Shown: positions 1 to 7,875 of the stretch, piece after piece | How positions within the stretch are numbered: position 1 is the stretch's first letter | Layout of the letters: each line of letters begins with the position of its first letter | DNA from: Sphingobacteriales bacterium | GTDB taxonomy: Bacteria > Bacteroidota > Bacteroidia > Chitinophagales > CAIOSU01 | Reading direction: 5' to 3' | Assembly: GCA_027483645.1 (NCBI GenBank) | Contig: JAIXUD010000020.1 | Location: 62,001 to 126,000 of the forward strand | Length of the DNA stretch: 64,000 bases | The notes under the pieces: model-generated | Database searches by the model: none | Seen by the model: the letters and a program-made list of their open reading frames with translations, nothing else | What the model was told of the DNA's origin: nothing | Translations under genes and position numbers: made by a program

Positions 1-66
1 TCAAGGAATACCTGAACAAAAACAGAATTAGCACAGCTAAATAGTCACATCAAGACCTATTACGCC

Positions 67-702
67 CTACAACCTAACCTGGTGATTAATTACTGGCCTG
101 AAGGCCGTTGTATCAAATAGGTGGGTGTATTTCAGCAATTCGGTGGTAGGCAGTTTCAGGGTAATGGGGAAGATGTTTACCCCGTATGTTTCTTGGTAAA
201 TATGCTGCAATAGCTCGCTGCAATAGAATTTGCTGGGTTCGCCGGCATCAAAGCCCAAGTCGAAAGGGATGTTTTGTTTCATGTAATGGTGCATGCGCTC
301 CACCATCATCGGCGTTCTATCCTCACTGTTTTTATACCTTACTACTATTATGGAGCCTGGGCGGCTCTCGGCAACAAACTGCTCTAGCTCTTGGGCAAAG
401 ATGCCATCTAGGTCTCGCTGTTTATCTTGCAGGGTGTGTACTACATACAGCTTACCCTTTTCTTGCAGCACCAGCCCGCAATGCGTTACATCAAAGGGCT
501 CCTGCAGCATTTCGGCAATTTTATCGCTCACCATACCATCGCCGCGGCGCATGATGATATCGCCCGTAAACAAAAGACGCTTCTCATCACCGGTTAAGGT
601 GTAAGAAGCGTCTTTCTTATTATTGGGATACGCAGTGGGTTTAAGTAGAAAACTACCTACCAACAGCGTAATGATTGCAATTATCGGCCACGCCCGTTTC
701 AT
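67..702 (-). CDS. YiiX-like permuted NlpC/P60 (papain-fold) hydrolase
   Basis: A 211-residue protein starting at the ATG at 702; a TTG three codons upstream is less likely. Residues about 5-20 form one hydrophobic segment, a signal anchor or signal peptide. The rest has the order of circularly permuted papain-like enzymes of the YiiX/YebB group: a TGD-I motif near residues 46-49, a His in THCGLV (about H74) and, late in the protein, the Cys in FYCSEL (about C161). This family is thought to cleave amide or thioester bonds at the cell envelope; the substrate is unknown. It is monocistronic at the window edge. Fold assignment fairly sure, function not. Confidence 0.72.
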   Translation of the reverse strand: MKRAWPIIAIITLLVGSFLLKPTAYPNNKKDASYTLTGDEKRLLFTGDIIMRRGDGMVSDKIAEMLQEPFDVTHCGLVLQEKGKLYVVHTLQDKQRDLDGIFAQELEQFVAESRPGSIIVVRYKNSEDRTPMMVERMHHYMKQNIPFDLGFDAGEPSKFYCSELLQHIYQETYGVNIFPITLKLPTTELLKYTHLFDTTAFRPVINHQVRL

Positions 703-753
703 ATTCAACAATACAATTTAATCGGTGTATTGCCAAAGGCGAAGCCGCATTTA

Positions 754-1236
754 TTACATACCGCCTTCAGTGGCAGTAGTATCAACACCACCAGTGGTAT
801 CAATTTCTTCGATGATTGGCTCTTCTTCTTCAAGACCTTCAAGGCCTTCGCCGCCTTCGCCACCCATCAACGATTCTTTGCTCATGTCAGCTTTCCATTC
901 GCCGTTCACTTGCACTACCGCCAAAGTTGATTCAGCACCTTGCTCGTCGCAGCAGTAGCTGCAAGTACCTTTTTCGCCTTCAACTTTGCATTCTTTTACT
1001 TTTTTAGGCTCAGGCTTAGGGGCATCAGCAGGCATTTGGCTAGCAAAACCTTTGATAAGGTCAAGCATTTGGTGGGTACCTTCGGTGCTTAAGGTTTTAG
1101 CTTTGTCGTAGTCTTTAGCGTCAACAGCAGCCAAAAATTCTTCTGCAACAGCTTCAGGTGTTTTCTTTGTTTCACCACAGCCTACCGCGGCGAATACCAA
1201 TGCTACCAAGCAAAGGAACAATGCATTTTTTTTCAT
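754..1236 (-). CDS. DUF4878-like lipoprotein with acidic glycine-rich tail
   Basis: 160 residues. The N-terminus is a lipoprotein-type signal ending at C20 (AAVGC). Residues about 25-112 look like the small NTF2-like DUF4878 fold seen in many Bacteroidota lipoproteins: PEAVAEEFLAAVDAKDYDKAK, then a short strand-rich part ending VNGEWKADMS. A four-cysteine cluster (C-x8-C-x2-CC in the middle) and a tail of Gly, Glu and Thr (about residues 120-160) are not typical of the family. The tail looks disordered and strongly acidic. It has its own promoter at 1267-1295. Role unknown; probably envelope-associated. Confidence 0.6.
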   Translation of the reverse strand: MKKNALFLCLVALVFAAVGCGETKKTPEAVAEEFLAAVDAKDYDKAKTLSTEGTHQMLDLIKGFASQMPADAPKPEPKKVKECKVEGEKGTCSYCCDEQGAESTLAVVQVNGEWKADMSKESLMGGEGGEGLEGLEEEEPIIEEIDTTGGVDTTATEGGM

Positions 1237-1266
1237 AATGGAAGTTGGTTAAGAGGTTTGTGGAAG

Positions 1267-1295
1267 CAAAGGTACATTTTTATTCTTTAAACCAA
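1267..1295 (-). promoter_or_regulatory. Bacteroidota-type promoter of the DUF4878-like lipoprotein gene
   Basis: On the minus strand there is TTG (1295-1293), an 18-base spacer and TACCTTTG (1274-1267). This matches the TTG / TAnnTTTG promoter pattern of the phylum. It lies about 30 bases upstream of the ATG at 1236. Confidence 0.6.
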
Positions 1296-1378
1296 CAAAT
1301 AGCAATAAGGCAGAATTTATGAAATACCATGGAAATAATTAATTGACAGCCACAGCATGGTGGATAAATACCTATAAA

Positions 1379-1906
1379 CTATTGAAGCTTATCTAAAAAC
1401 AGACTTAGTTTTACCTCAAGGCTATCATTGGCGACCTTAGCATTTTCAAGCTTTAGCAGGGCTTGGGTAGTATATCCGCCCCTTATGTTGCCATCAGGCA
1501 ATTGCACCATCCAGTCAATAATGCGGCCGGTTGATAACTCCCGTTCCGGATTGCTGTTTTTTTCGGTGAGGTATTTAGGTTGAATCTGGATTTTCACAAA
1601 ACCAGGCCCAAGATCAATTACCTGAGCCCACACATCTTCTTGAAACCCACTGGCGCCTTCATTGCTAAACTTTACAAAAGCACCGGTAGGGTATTGCGGG
1701 TAAAGGCTGTACAGCGTGTCGATGCTAGTTTTTGACTGTTCTTTGGCGCGGTTCCAAAGGTCGTTGTTAGGATCTACGAATTGCAGGTGGGCAGTATCGC
1801 GTTCGTATTGCAGTGTGGCCATATACCAAGAGAAACCGCCGATAAGCACGATAAAAACCGTCATAATCAGCAGTACTCGGAAGGGGGCGGAGGAAAGGAG
1901 GCTCAT
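1379..1906 (-). CDS. Membrane-anchored DUF2314-domain protein
   Basis: 175 residues. One transmembrane segment at about residues 9-28, followed by a soluble part. The stretch from AFVKFSNEG to GGYTTQALL matches the DUF2314 pattern: a Trp-Ala-x-V strand, then the hallmark IIDWM followed by GGYTTQ. The function of DUF2314 is not known. It lies 68 bp downstream of the YgjP-like gene, and the gap is filled with an AGTATCAAG repeat, so co-transcription is uncertain. The family match is by motif only. Confidence 0.55.
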   Translation of the reverse strand: MSLLSSAPFRVLLIMTVFIVLIGGFSWYMATLQYERDTAHLQFVDPNNDLWNRAKEQSKTSIDTLYSLYPQYPTGAFVKFSNEGASGFQEDVWAQVIDLGPGFVKIQIQPKYLTEKNSNPERELSTGRIIDWMVQLPDGNIRGGYTTQALLKLENAKVANDSLEVKLSLFLDKLQ

Positions 1907-1911
1907 TTATC

Positions 1912-1950
1912 AGTATCAAGTAGTGAGTATCAAGTATCAAGACTTTATAG
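1912..1950. repeat. Intergenic word repeat, AGTATCAAG family
   Basis: AGTATCAAG occurs at 1912-1920 and 1926-1934, and TATCAAG follows at 1935-1941. The 14-base register between the first two copies is the same as in the copy at 25293-25315. The 20 bases from 1926 match those from 40041 exactly. It sits in the gap between the YgjP-like and DUF2314 genes. Confidence 0.6.
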
Positions 1951-1974
1951 TACAAGATAGAATATTGATTTTTA

Positions 1975-2709
1975 TCAAAAATCACATTCCCGTCCATGTT
2001 TTTTCAGCCAGCGCTCCTGCTCCATATAGTTGGGCAGGCATCGTTCCACCTCATTCCAAAAGGCATCGCTGTGGTTCGGGTGTACCAAGTGCGCCAGCTC
2101 GTGCACCATTACATAATCAATCACTTCCTCTGGCGCAAACAGCAACCGTGTAGATATATTGATATTACCCTGCCGCGAGCAACTGCCCCAAAGGGAGTTG
2201 GTGTACTTCAGCTTAAAATCATTAACAGTTTTGCCGAAATAGAGTTTATTAAGGTATAGCAATTTATGGTACAGCGGGGTATAATACTTCTTAGCCACCA
2301 CCCTGCTTATGAGCTGTGGTATGGCCTTATCGCGCTCGGCAGTATTGCTTTCTTTGGGCAGGCGCACTAGTACCACATTATTGTATAGCCGCGCAGTAAA
2401 GGTGTTAAGTGGTACCTCCTCCAAATTGAGCGTAAACACTTCGCCCATCAGCTTAAAGGTATGGCCATCAATATATTTCTTGGGCTTGCCGCGGTTTATC
2501 AGGTCAGGCTTGGCAACGTAGGTTTTATAGGCCCAATCTTTAAAAGCTGCAATCTGCTCCTGCCGCTGGTTGGGGGTCAGGAAAAAAGGCAACCTAATGG
2601 TGATGCCCTTCTTGCCTATTGATACCCGTGCATTGGTTCGGCGTTCGGTATGTATAAATACCGGCACCTCTTGCTCATTAACCTTTAGTACCGCCGTTGT
2701 CTGGCTCAT
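1975..2709 (-). CDS. YgjP-like zinc metallopeptidase (WLM/DUF45, M48-related)
   Basis: 244 residues, the usual length of the family. The active site is HELAH at about 203-207 with a third zinc ligand in NHSDAFW (about H213), the HExxH-x5-H pattern of YgjP and the WLM proteases. Upstream, LWGSCSRQGNINISTRLL is the family-typical strand before the helix that carries the zinc site. No signal peptide, so probably cytosolic. Its start overlaps the end of the YkvA-like gene by 32 bp, so the two are probably translated from one message. Physiological substrate unknown. Confidence 0.8.
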   Translation of the reverse strand: MSQTTAVLKVNEQEVPVFIHTERRTNARVSIGKKGITIRLPFFLTPNQRQEQIAAFKDWAYKTYVAKPDLINRGKPKKYIDGHTFKLMGEVFTLNLEEVPLNTFTARLYNNVVLVRLPKESNTAERDKAIPQLISRVVAKKYYTPLYHKLLYLNKLYFGKTVNDFKLKYTNSLWGSCSRQGNINISTRLLFAPEEVIDYVMVHELAHLVHPNHSDAFWNEVERCLPNYMEQERWLKKHGRECDF

Positions 2710-3112
2710 TAATCTGTATCATTTGGCTACCTTCCCAAGCGATGAACTTATCCAGGTCTTCGCGGATGGCGTTTACCACCCAACCGATTACCACAAAATC
2801 ATCCAATAAGCCAATTGCGGGGATAAAGTCGGGAATAATATCCACAAAACTAACAAAATACAAGATGCCCAGCACCGCTTTTACGATGGAGCCCCATGGC
2901 AATTCTTTGTACTTACCATCGTAATAAGCCTCCAGCAGGCGCTTAATATCACTGGCGTTTTCCTTCAAACTCGTAAAGAAAACAAAGATACCAGCCAGCC
3001 TGCGAACGCGGGTACCAGCCATTTTAATCAGGTTTTTTACTATCAAAGGCTTATTGGCCACATCGGCAGCATAGCCCAGTTGGCCACTTATAAAATCTTC
3101 TACTTTTGGCAT
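2678..3112 (-). CDS. YkvA family DUF1232 membrane protein
   Basis: About 144 residues from the ATG at 3112 (MPKVEDF); an in-frame ATG at 3145 would add 11 residues without resemblance to the family. The C-terminal half has the DUF1232 signature: a hydrophobic stretch with YFVSFVDIIPDFIPAIGLLDDF, i.e. the DxIPD...LDD pattern. The function of this family is unknown. It overlaps the YgjP-like metallopeptidase by 32 bp. On the other side it diverges from mscL across a gap holding a 16-bp palindrome. Confidence 0.78.
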   Translation of the reverse strand: MPKVEDFISGQLGYAADVANKPLIVKNLIKMAGTRVRRLAGIFVFFTSLKENASDIKRLLEAYYDGKYKELPWGSIVKAVLGILYFVSFVDIIPDFIPAIGLLDDFVVIGWVVNAIREDLDKFIAWEGSQMIQINEPDNGGTKG

Positions 3113-3172
3113 AACAATTAGGTTGGTTTCATAAAGGTATAGCAAAAATCTTGCCGATGCATTTTGGTATTA

Positions 3173-3188
3173 TAATCATTAATGATTA
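3173..3188. promoter_or_regulatory. 16-bp perfect palindrome between ykvA-like gene and mscL
   Basis: TAATCATTAATGATTA is its own reverse complement and lies in the 111-bp divergent gap, 36 bp before the mscL ATG. Perfect even-length palindromes in divergent promoters are often dimeric-regulator sites. AT-rich composition makes chance occurrence possible, so this is tentative. Confidence 0.3.
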
Positions 3189-3223
3189 CCATTGTTACAT
3201 CACACAACTAAAACCTTACCACC

Positions 3224-3646
3224 ATGGGAATATTAAAGGAATTTAAAGAGTTCGCCGTTAAAGGCAATGTAATTGATTTGGCCGTGGCCGTAGTTATTGG
3301 CGGTGCTTTCGGCAAAATCGTTACCTCATTGGTAAATGATATTATTATGCCACCAATTGGCTTAGCCATAGGCGGTATAAAATTTAGTGAGATAAAAATA
3401 CCCCTTAAAGACGCAACGGTAGACGAAGCTGGCAAAGTGGTAGAAGCAGTAACCATTAATATTGGTACGTTTACTGAGATCGCAATCCAATTTGTGATAG
3501 TGGCGTTTGCCATTTTTATGATTGTGAAGCTGTTGAACAGCGTAAAAAAGAAAGAAGAAGCCCTACCAGAAACCCCACCTGCACCTATAGTGAGCGAAGA
3601 CGTAAAACTGCTTACCGAAATACGCGACTTGCTAAGGAAGCCGTAA
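3224..3646 (+). CDS. mscL: Large-conductance mechanosensitive channel MscL
   Basis: 140 residues, the expected size. The N-terminal amphipathic helix ([20 protein letters not shown]) runs into TM1 with the small-residue packing motif [13 protein letters not shown], then a periplasmic loop and TM2 at about 83-104, then a basic stretch (KKKEE) and a C-terminal helix ([10 protein letters not shown]). MscL forms a homopentameric emergency release valve that opens under hypo-osmotic membrane tension. It is followed after 11 bp by the ceramidase-like gene on the same strand. Very confident. Confidence 0.97.
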   Translation: MGILKEFKEFAVKGNVIDLAVAVVIGGAFGKIVTSLVNDIIMPPIGLAIGGIKFSEIKIPLKDATVDEAGKVVEAVTINIGTFTEIAIQFVIVAFAIFMIVKLLNSVKKKEEALPETPPAPIVSEDVKLLTEIRDLLRKP

Positions 3647-3657
3647 TACAACATAGC

Positions 3658-4995
3658 ATGAAGAAAAAACTATTGTGGGCAGCCCTGATACTCATCGGGC
3701 TGCTCATTGTTTTTATGGCGAGCACTATTACCACCGTGTACGACGGGCCGCTGGAAGAAACCGCGCACTACCAAGCCACCATGCAGCGGCTGGATGCCTT
3801 TGCACCCAAACCCGATGGTGATACCGTAAAGGTAGGTTGGGCCAAAGTAAACCTAGAGCCACCCTACCCCACTCCTATAGCCATTGATGCCAAGCGCAAA
3901 AAGTCTTACGAGTATGTGCTGGATAGCATTTATGCGCGGGCGTTTGTGTTTGACAACGGGCTGGGCAAGGCCGCCTTTGTAACGGTGGATATGCTGATTT
4001 TCCCGCCATCGGTAACTGCGGTGCTAAATGATAGCCTGACTGGTACGGGTTTTAGCTTGGAGAACACCTTCCTTACTGCAACCCATACTCATAGCAGCAT
4101 TGGCGCTTGGGCACCAGGTACGGTGGGCGAGATTTTTGCGGGCGAATATGACCCGGCCATCGTGGCGCATATCGCCCACTGCGTAGCACAAGCGATACGC
4201 ACCGCCAACCAAGATGTGGTAAAAGCCCAAATCGGCTTCAATAAAATGGACTCCAAGGAATTGGTATATAACCGCCTGCTGAACGATAGTATAAATATTG
4301 ATCCGTGGTTCCGCTACTTACGCATAACCCGCGATGATGGTAAAAACGGCGTCATCTCTAGTTTTTCTGCACATGCCACCTTCTTGCACGATAGCGTAAT
4401 GAAGGTGCACCGCGACTATCCCGGCCTGCTGGTAAACAACCTGGAGGACATGCCGATTATTGATTTTGCGGCTTTCGCAGGCGGCGCTATGGGCAGCATG
4501 GGCCCTGCCCACCTAGAAAAAGGCCCTTGGCTGGGCATGGAACAATTGGCCAGCGACCTATTTTATAAAGTAATGCAGAGCTGGAACAATACCGAAATGC
4601 GCTACCTTACCCAGCTCAACTCCATATACCTACCTATTGATTTGGGTGAGCAGCAAGTGCGCCTCAGCAATACCTTCCGCATAAGGCCGTGGGTGGCACG
4701 GTGGCTCTTCGGCGATAACCCGCATTTTATATCAGGCCTGCGCTTGGGCGATATTATGCTGGTGGGTACGCCTTGCGATTTCTCCGGTGAGTTAATAGCT
4801 GAGCTAGATAGCTTTAGCACCGCCAATGGCACGCAGTTAATGGTGACAAGCTTTAATGGCGATTTTGTGGGCTATATTACCCACGACCGCCACTACGAAA
4901 TGGATGCTTACGAAACCCGCACCATGAACTGGTTTGGCCCGCACAACGGGCGCTATTTTCAAGAAGTGATTAAGAAAATTACCAAGCAGCTATAA
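3658..4995 (+). CDS. Neutral/alkaline ceramidase-like membrane-anchored protein
   Basis: 445 residues with an N-terminal membrane anchor (about 5-22). The following part resembles the N-terminal domain of neutral/alkaline non-lysosomal ceramidases: VGWAKVNLEPP near residue 59, ARAFVFDNG, FVTVDML and the metal-site motif THTHSS (about 142-147). Ceramidases release the fatty acid from ceramide; bacterial relatives also include uncharacterised esterases or amidases. It is shorter than the roughly 650-700 residues of full ceramidases because the C-terminal immunoglobulin-like domain is absent. Placed 11 bp after mscL. The fold is likely; ceramide as substrate is an inference. Confidence 0.65.
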   Translation: MKKKLLWAALILIGLLIVFMASTITTVYDGPLEETAHYQATMQRLDAFAPKPDGDTVKVGWAKVNLEPPYPTPIAIDAKRKKSYEYVLDSIYARAFVFDNGLGKAAFVTVDMLIFPPSVTAVLNDSLTGTGFSLENTFLTATHTHSSIGAWAPGTVGEIFAGEYDPAIVAHIAHCVAQAIRTANQDVVKAQIGFNKMDSKELVYNRLLNDSINIDPWFRYLRITRDDGKNGVISSFSAHATFLHDSVMKVHRDYPGLLVNNLEDMPIIDFAAFAGGAMGSMGPAHLEKGPWLGMEQLASDLFYKVMQSWNNTEMRYLTQLNSIYLPIDLGEQQVRLSNTFRIRPWVARWLFGDNPHFISGLRLGDIMLVGTPCDFSGELIAELDSFSTANGTQLMVTSFNGDFVGYITHDRHYEMDAYETRTMNWFGPHNGRYFQEVIKKITKQL

Positions 4996-5036
4996 CCGTC
5001 AAGGCGATTTCGCATCTTTGTTTTTTCATTAAAAAA

Positions 5037-5070
5037 ACCATGGTCTGTCGTCCATGGACTATGGACCAGT
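5037..5070. repeat. Intergenic word repeat, GTCCATGG family
   Basis: A short stretch made of CCATGG/GTCCATGG/ATGGACC words just before the thioesterase start. The same family occurs at 5468-5505, 34580-34612 and 41519-41552. It creates a spurious upstream ATG at 5040. Confidence 0.55.
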
Positions 5071-5072
5071 TT

Positions 5073-5468
5073 ATGCCACACATCACCGAAATTACCGTAA
5101 GGGGTTACCACCTTGATTTATATCGCCACGTAAACAATGCGCGGTACCTAGAGTTTCTAGAAGAAGCCCGCTGGCAAAGCTATGATAAGCAGTTTGAACG
5201 TGCCGGGCTTTTGCAAAAAGGGCTAGCGTTCGTAATTGTAAACATCAACATCGATTACAAGCGCCCTGCTGAGCTGGGTGATATACTGAACATTGTAAAC
5301 ACCACCGAACGCATCGGCGGCAAGAGCGTAACCATCCGCCAGCACATGTTTCTAAAAGATACCGAAACTACCGTAGTAAGTGCAGCGGTAACCGTAGTAC
5401 TTATGGACATCAAAACTGGTAAGGCCGTGCCGCTTGAAGGAGATTTGCTTACGTTGATGCAGGGGTAG
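5073..5468 (+). CDS. Hotdog-fold acyl-CoA thioesterase (4HBT, YbgC/FadM-like)
   Basis: 131 residues from the ATG at 5073 (MPHITEITVR). The in-frame ATG at 5040 lies inside an intergenic repeat and is unlikely to be used. The sequence has the 4HBT pattern: LDLYRHVNNARYLEFLEEARW, equivalent to the D-x2-GHVNN-x2-Y active-site segment, then strands around IVNINIDYKRPAELGD. The family hydrolyses acyl-CoA thioesters; chain-length preference cannot be told. It converges with the mazG-like gene across a second GTCCATGG-type repeat. Family certain, substrate open. Confidence 0.85.
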   Translation: MPHITEITVRGYHLDLYRHVNNARYLEFLEEARWQSYDKQFERAGLLQKGLAFVIVNINIDYKRPAELGDILNIVNTTERIGGKSVTIRQHMFLKDTETTVVSAAVTVVLMDIKTGKAVPLEGDLLTLMQG

Positions 5469-5505
5469 TCCACGGTCCACAGTCGATGGTCCACGGTTTA
5501 TGGTG
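5468..5505. repeat. Intergenic word repeat, GTCCACGG variant
   Basis: Tandem GTCCACGG / GTCCACAG / GGTCCACGG words immediately after the thioesterase stop, between convergent genes. It is a variant of the GTCCATGG family that flanks the same gene on its other side. Confidence 0.55.
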
Positions 5506-5519
5506 GGATGGATTGATGG

Positions 5520-5879
5520 TTACTTCAACTTCTCGTTATCCTTATGCCGGGTGGCATCGCGGGTAGTTTTCTTTTCTAGGTTGCGCTCAAGGGCTTCGGT
5601 AAGGTTTACGCCGGTTTGGTTGGCGAGGCATATCACCACAAACAGTACATCTGCCAGCTCATCGGCCAGCACCTTGTCCTTATCCGATTGTTTGAACGAT
5701 TGCTCGCCATATTGCCGGGCAATAATACGGGCCACTTCTCCTACCTCCTCGGTAAGCATGGCCATATTGGTGAGTTCGTTAAAGTAGCGCACCCCGGTGG
5801 TCTGTATCCAGCGGTCAACGGTGGCTTGGGCTTCTTCTATGGTCATTTTTGGCAGATTGCTTTTAAAAAGATTAGGCAT
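5520..5879 (-). CDS. MazG-like nucleotide pyrophosphohydrolase
   Basis: 119 residues; a start at the internal Met 12 is also possible. It has the helical MazG-superfamily metal-binding pattern: EEVGEVARII at about 44-53 and DELADVLFVV at about 73-82, which together give the EExxE and ExxD ligands. Such enzymes hydrolyse NTPs or dNTPs to NMP and pyrophosphate and clear damaged nucleotides. It is the last gene of a minus-strand operon (dtd, membrane protein, this gene) and overlaps the preceding gene by 8 bp. The tail after about residue 100 is basic and probably flexible. Confidence 0.85.
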   Translation of the reverse strand: MPNLFKSNLPKMTIEEAQATVDRWIQTTGVRYFNELTNMAMLTEEVGEVARIIARQYGEQSFKQSDKDKVLADELADVLFVVICLANQTGVNLTEALERNLEKKTTRDATRHKDNEKLK

Positions 5880-6369
5880 TTAGCCTGAAGTATAAGTATA
5901 CAAAAATGGGAAGCAAAAATATCCCAAGTCTTACTAGCATGCCTACATAACTCCAAATGGAAGTTTGTTTGTTTCGCCCGATGGCCCTTACCAAAAAAAA
6001 GATAAAAGAAAATAAGGACATTAATGCTATTACAGAAATAAAACCTATTTGTGCCACCCCATTATTCAGCCAATCGCTAAAATAAAGTACCGCTGCTATC
6101 GTAGAAAAGGCCAATACTGATATCAAGCCAAATACTTTATCAATACGGATAGGGAAGGCGTTGCTAAACAATACAAATATGGCAGCAAACAGGCTGTAAT
6201 ACCCTAAAAAAAATATTAGTGCTATTTCTTCATCAAAGCCAATTATGTCAGTCATTAAGAGCAATAACACCAATATCATTATTCCTTCGCCTATATAAAA
6301 TGCCTTGCCCAACCAGTTAAGGGGCTGGGGCTTGATGCGTGCTTCGAAGGATTGATCAAGTATTTCCAT
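5872..6369 (-). CDS. Uncharacterised polytopic membrane protein
   Basis: 165 residues with about five hydrophobic segments (near 25-42, 50-70, 80-97, 107-128 and 140-160). I do not recognise a family. The N-terminal cytoplasmic stretch (LDQSFEARIKPQPLNWLGKAFY) is amphipathic. It sits 6 bp downstream of dtd and overlaps the mazG-like gene by 8 bp, so the three are surely one transcription unit. No catalytic motif is visible. Confidence 0.75.
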   Translation of the reverse strand: MEILDQSFEARIKPQPLNWLGKAFYIGEGIMILVLLLLMTDIIGFDEEIALIFFLGYYSLFAAIFVLFSNAFPIRIDKVFGLISVLAFSTIAAVLYFSDWLNNGVAQIGFISVIALMSLFSFIFFLVRAIGRNKQTSIWSYVGMLVRLGIFLLPIFVYLYFRLNA

Positions 6370-6375
6370 TGCCCT

Positions 6376-6828
6376 TTACTCTTTGTTCCTACTATCGATG
6401 GTAATCGTTACGGGTCCATCGTTTATCAGTGCCACTTTCATGTCCGCACCAAATTCACCACTTCCGATAGGTTTGCCAAGTGTTCCTTCAAGCCTGGCCA
6501 AGAACGACTCATAAAGCGGTATGGCTACCTCTGGCCGCGCGGCTTGTATAAACGAAGGGCGGTTACCCTTCTTGGTACTAGCATGTAACGTAAATTGGCT
6601 GATGGCAAGTATCTCGCCACCCACATCTTGGACCGAGAGGTTCATCAGCCCCTGCTCATCGCCGAAGATGCGTAGCTGGGCTATTTTCTTCACCATCCAT
6701 TCTAAGTCTTCAGCGGTATCCACGGTTTCAAAGCCAACCAAAATAAGCATGCCTTTGCCAATAGCGGCTTTCGCCTTGCCATCAATGGTTACTGATGCTT
6801 CGGATACCCTTTGGATGACGGTGCGCAT
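6376..6828 (-). CDS. dtd: D-aminoacyl-tRNA deacylase
   Basis: 150 residues from the ATG at 6828 (MRTVIQRV), exactly the family length; the longer reading from 6891 would read through a hairpin repeat. Hallmarks are SQFTL at about 77-81 and NDGPVT with the Gly-cisPro pair at about 138-139. The enzyme hydrolyses D-aminoacyl-tRNA, and glycyl-tRNA-Ala, as a chirality proofreader and acts as a homodimer in the cytosol. It is the first gene of the three-gene operon ending in the mazG-like gene. Confidence 0.96.
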   Translation of the reverse strand: MRTVIQRVSEASVTIDGKAKAAIGKGMLILVGFETVDTAEDLEWMVKKIAQLRIFGDEQGLMNLSVQDVGGEILAISQFTLHASTKKGNRPSFIQAARPEVAIPLYESFLARLEGTLGKPIGSGEFGADMKVALINDGPVTITIDSRNKE

Positions 6829-6847
6829 GACACTAGATATGAAATAA

Positions 6848-6893
6848 AAATGAGAAATATGAGATGCTAAAGCGCGTTTCATATTTCTCATTT
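6848..6893. repeat. 15-bp perfect inverted repeat upstream of dtd
   Basis: AAATGAGAAATATGA (6848-6862) pairs perfectly with 6879-6893 around a 16-base loop. It lies in the 81-bp gap between porP and dtd on the minus strand. It has no T-run on the minus strand, so it is a poor intrinsic terminator. The word content (TGAGAAATATGAGA) resembles the other intergenic word repeats. Confidence 0.6.
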
Positions 6894-6909
6894 CAACTTT
6901 GTTATTTGA

Positions 6910-7875
6910 TTATATCCGGCTATACTTCCGTTTCACTGGTTTGAAGAGGTAAGATATTACCAGCTCGTGCGTGCTGCCGGTAAAGGCGCGCACGTTGCTC
7001 AGTTGCTGATCGTAAGCGTAGCCTATTTGTATTTTATCAGCAATAGTAAAGCCTGCATCGGCAAGCAAGGTAAGAGAGCTACGGAAGCCCGTACCTACCC
7101 AGAAAACGTTTTTGTACCGCAAGCGCAGGTATCCATCTACTTGAAAAGGCGCTCCCTGCACCGCACGGAACCATGCCATCGGCTCTAATGTAAGCACAGG
7201 CTTATAGGCCTTGCCTAGTGGTATTTTACCGCCCACAACTACATAATGGTGCAGCTCGCGCTTCAGGTTGCTTATAGTGGCATCCTCGGTAAAGTTGATG
7301 TTGAGCGGGATAATGGTAGGGGCGGAATAACCTAGGTAAAACTTGTCGTAATAGTAGAAGATACCAGCGCCAGCATTCGGCAAGAAACGGGTATTGTTGT
7401 TGGAGTTAATCAACGCATCGTTGGGCTGGTCCAGCAGCAACTCACTGCTATTGAGCCTATACTGGTTCATGGAGAAACTCAAGCCCAAAGCAATGTGGCT
7501 CTTACGTAAAAACCTAGCCCAGCTAAACGGGTTAATCTTCCTAAACGAGATGTGGTAAGACACTGCGCCAGTAAGGCCCGTAAACGAAGTAGGCCCTGTT
7601 TTATCGTTCACAATGTGGGCACCCACACCTAGGTTGTACTTCGGCACCGGGGTCCTGTAGCTGCCGCTAAAGGTTTGCGGCGCGCCCTCAATCTTGGTCC
7701 ACTGGTAGCGGTACGATGCGTTCAAGCTCCCCCTATCTTCACTGCCAGCTATGGCCGGGTTAATGATAAAGTTGTGCTCTCTATACAAGGTGTATAGCGG
7801 CAATTGCTGGGCAAATGCAGGCACGGCTAAAATTATGGTAATCAGTATTAGAAAATTCCGTTTCATGGTAGCCAT
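6910..7875 (-). CDS. PorP/SprF family type IX secretion-associated outer membrane protein
   Basis: 321 residues. Signal peptide ends at PAFAQQ (about residue 23). The start of the mature protein, LPLYTLYREHNFIINPAIAGS, is the PorP/SprF signature (Q-P-x-Y-x2-Y-x5-NPA-x-AG). The rest is strand-rich with the beta-barrel features of the family. In Flavobacterium johnsoniae SprF is needed for secretion or surface display of SprB. Here the gene directly follows the giant SprB-like gene: the stop and start share one base (TAATG), so translation is coupled. It is therefore most likely the dedicated partner of that adhesin. Confidence 0.92.
   Translation of the reverse strand: MATMKRNFLILITIILAVPAFAQQLPLYTLYREHNFIINPAIAGSEDRGSLNASYRYQWTKIEGAPQTFSGSYRTPVPKYNLGVGAHIVNDKTGPTSFTGLTGAVSYHISFRKINPFSWARFLRKSHIALGLSFSMNQYRLNSSELLLDQPNDALINSNNNTRFLPNAGAGIFYYYDKFYLGYSAPTIIPLNINFTEDATISNLKRELHHYVVVGGKIPLGKAYKPVLTLEPMAWFRAVQGAPFQVDGYLRLRYKNVFWVGTGFRSSLTLLADAGFTIADKIQIGYAYDQQLSNVRAFTGSTHELVISYLFKPVKRKYSRI

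Noticed and set aside
1-66. Possible gene end at the window start
   Set aside because: Only a TCA at bases 1-3 (TGA on the minus strand) is visible, which cannot support a gene.
5040-5072. Earlier ATG for the thioesterase
   Set aside because: Lies within a GTCCATGG repeat; the 4HBT pattern begins at 5073.
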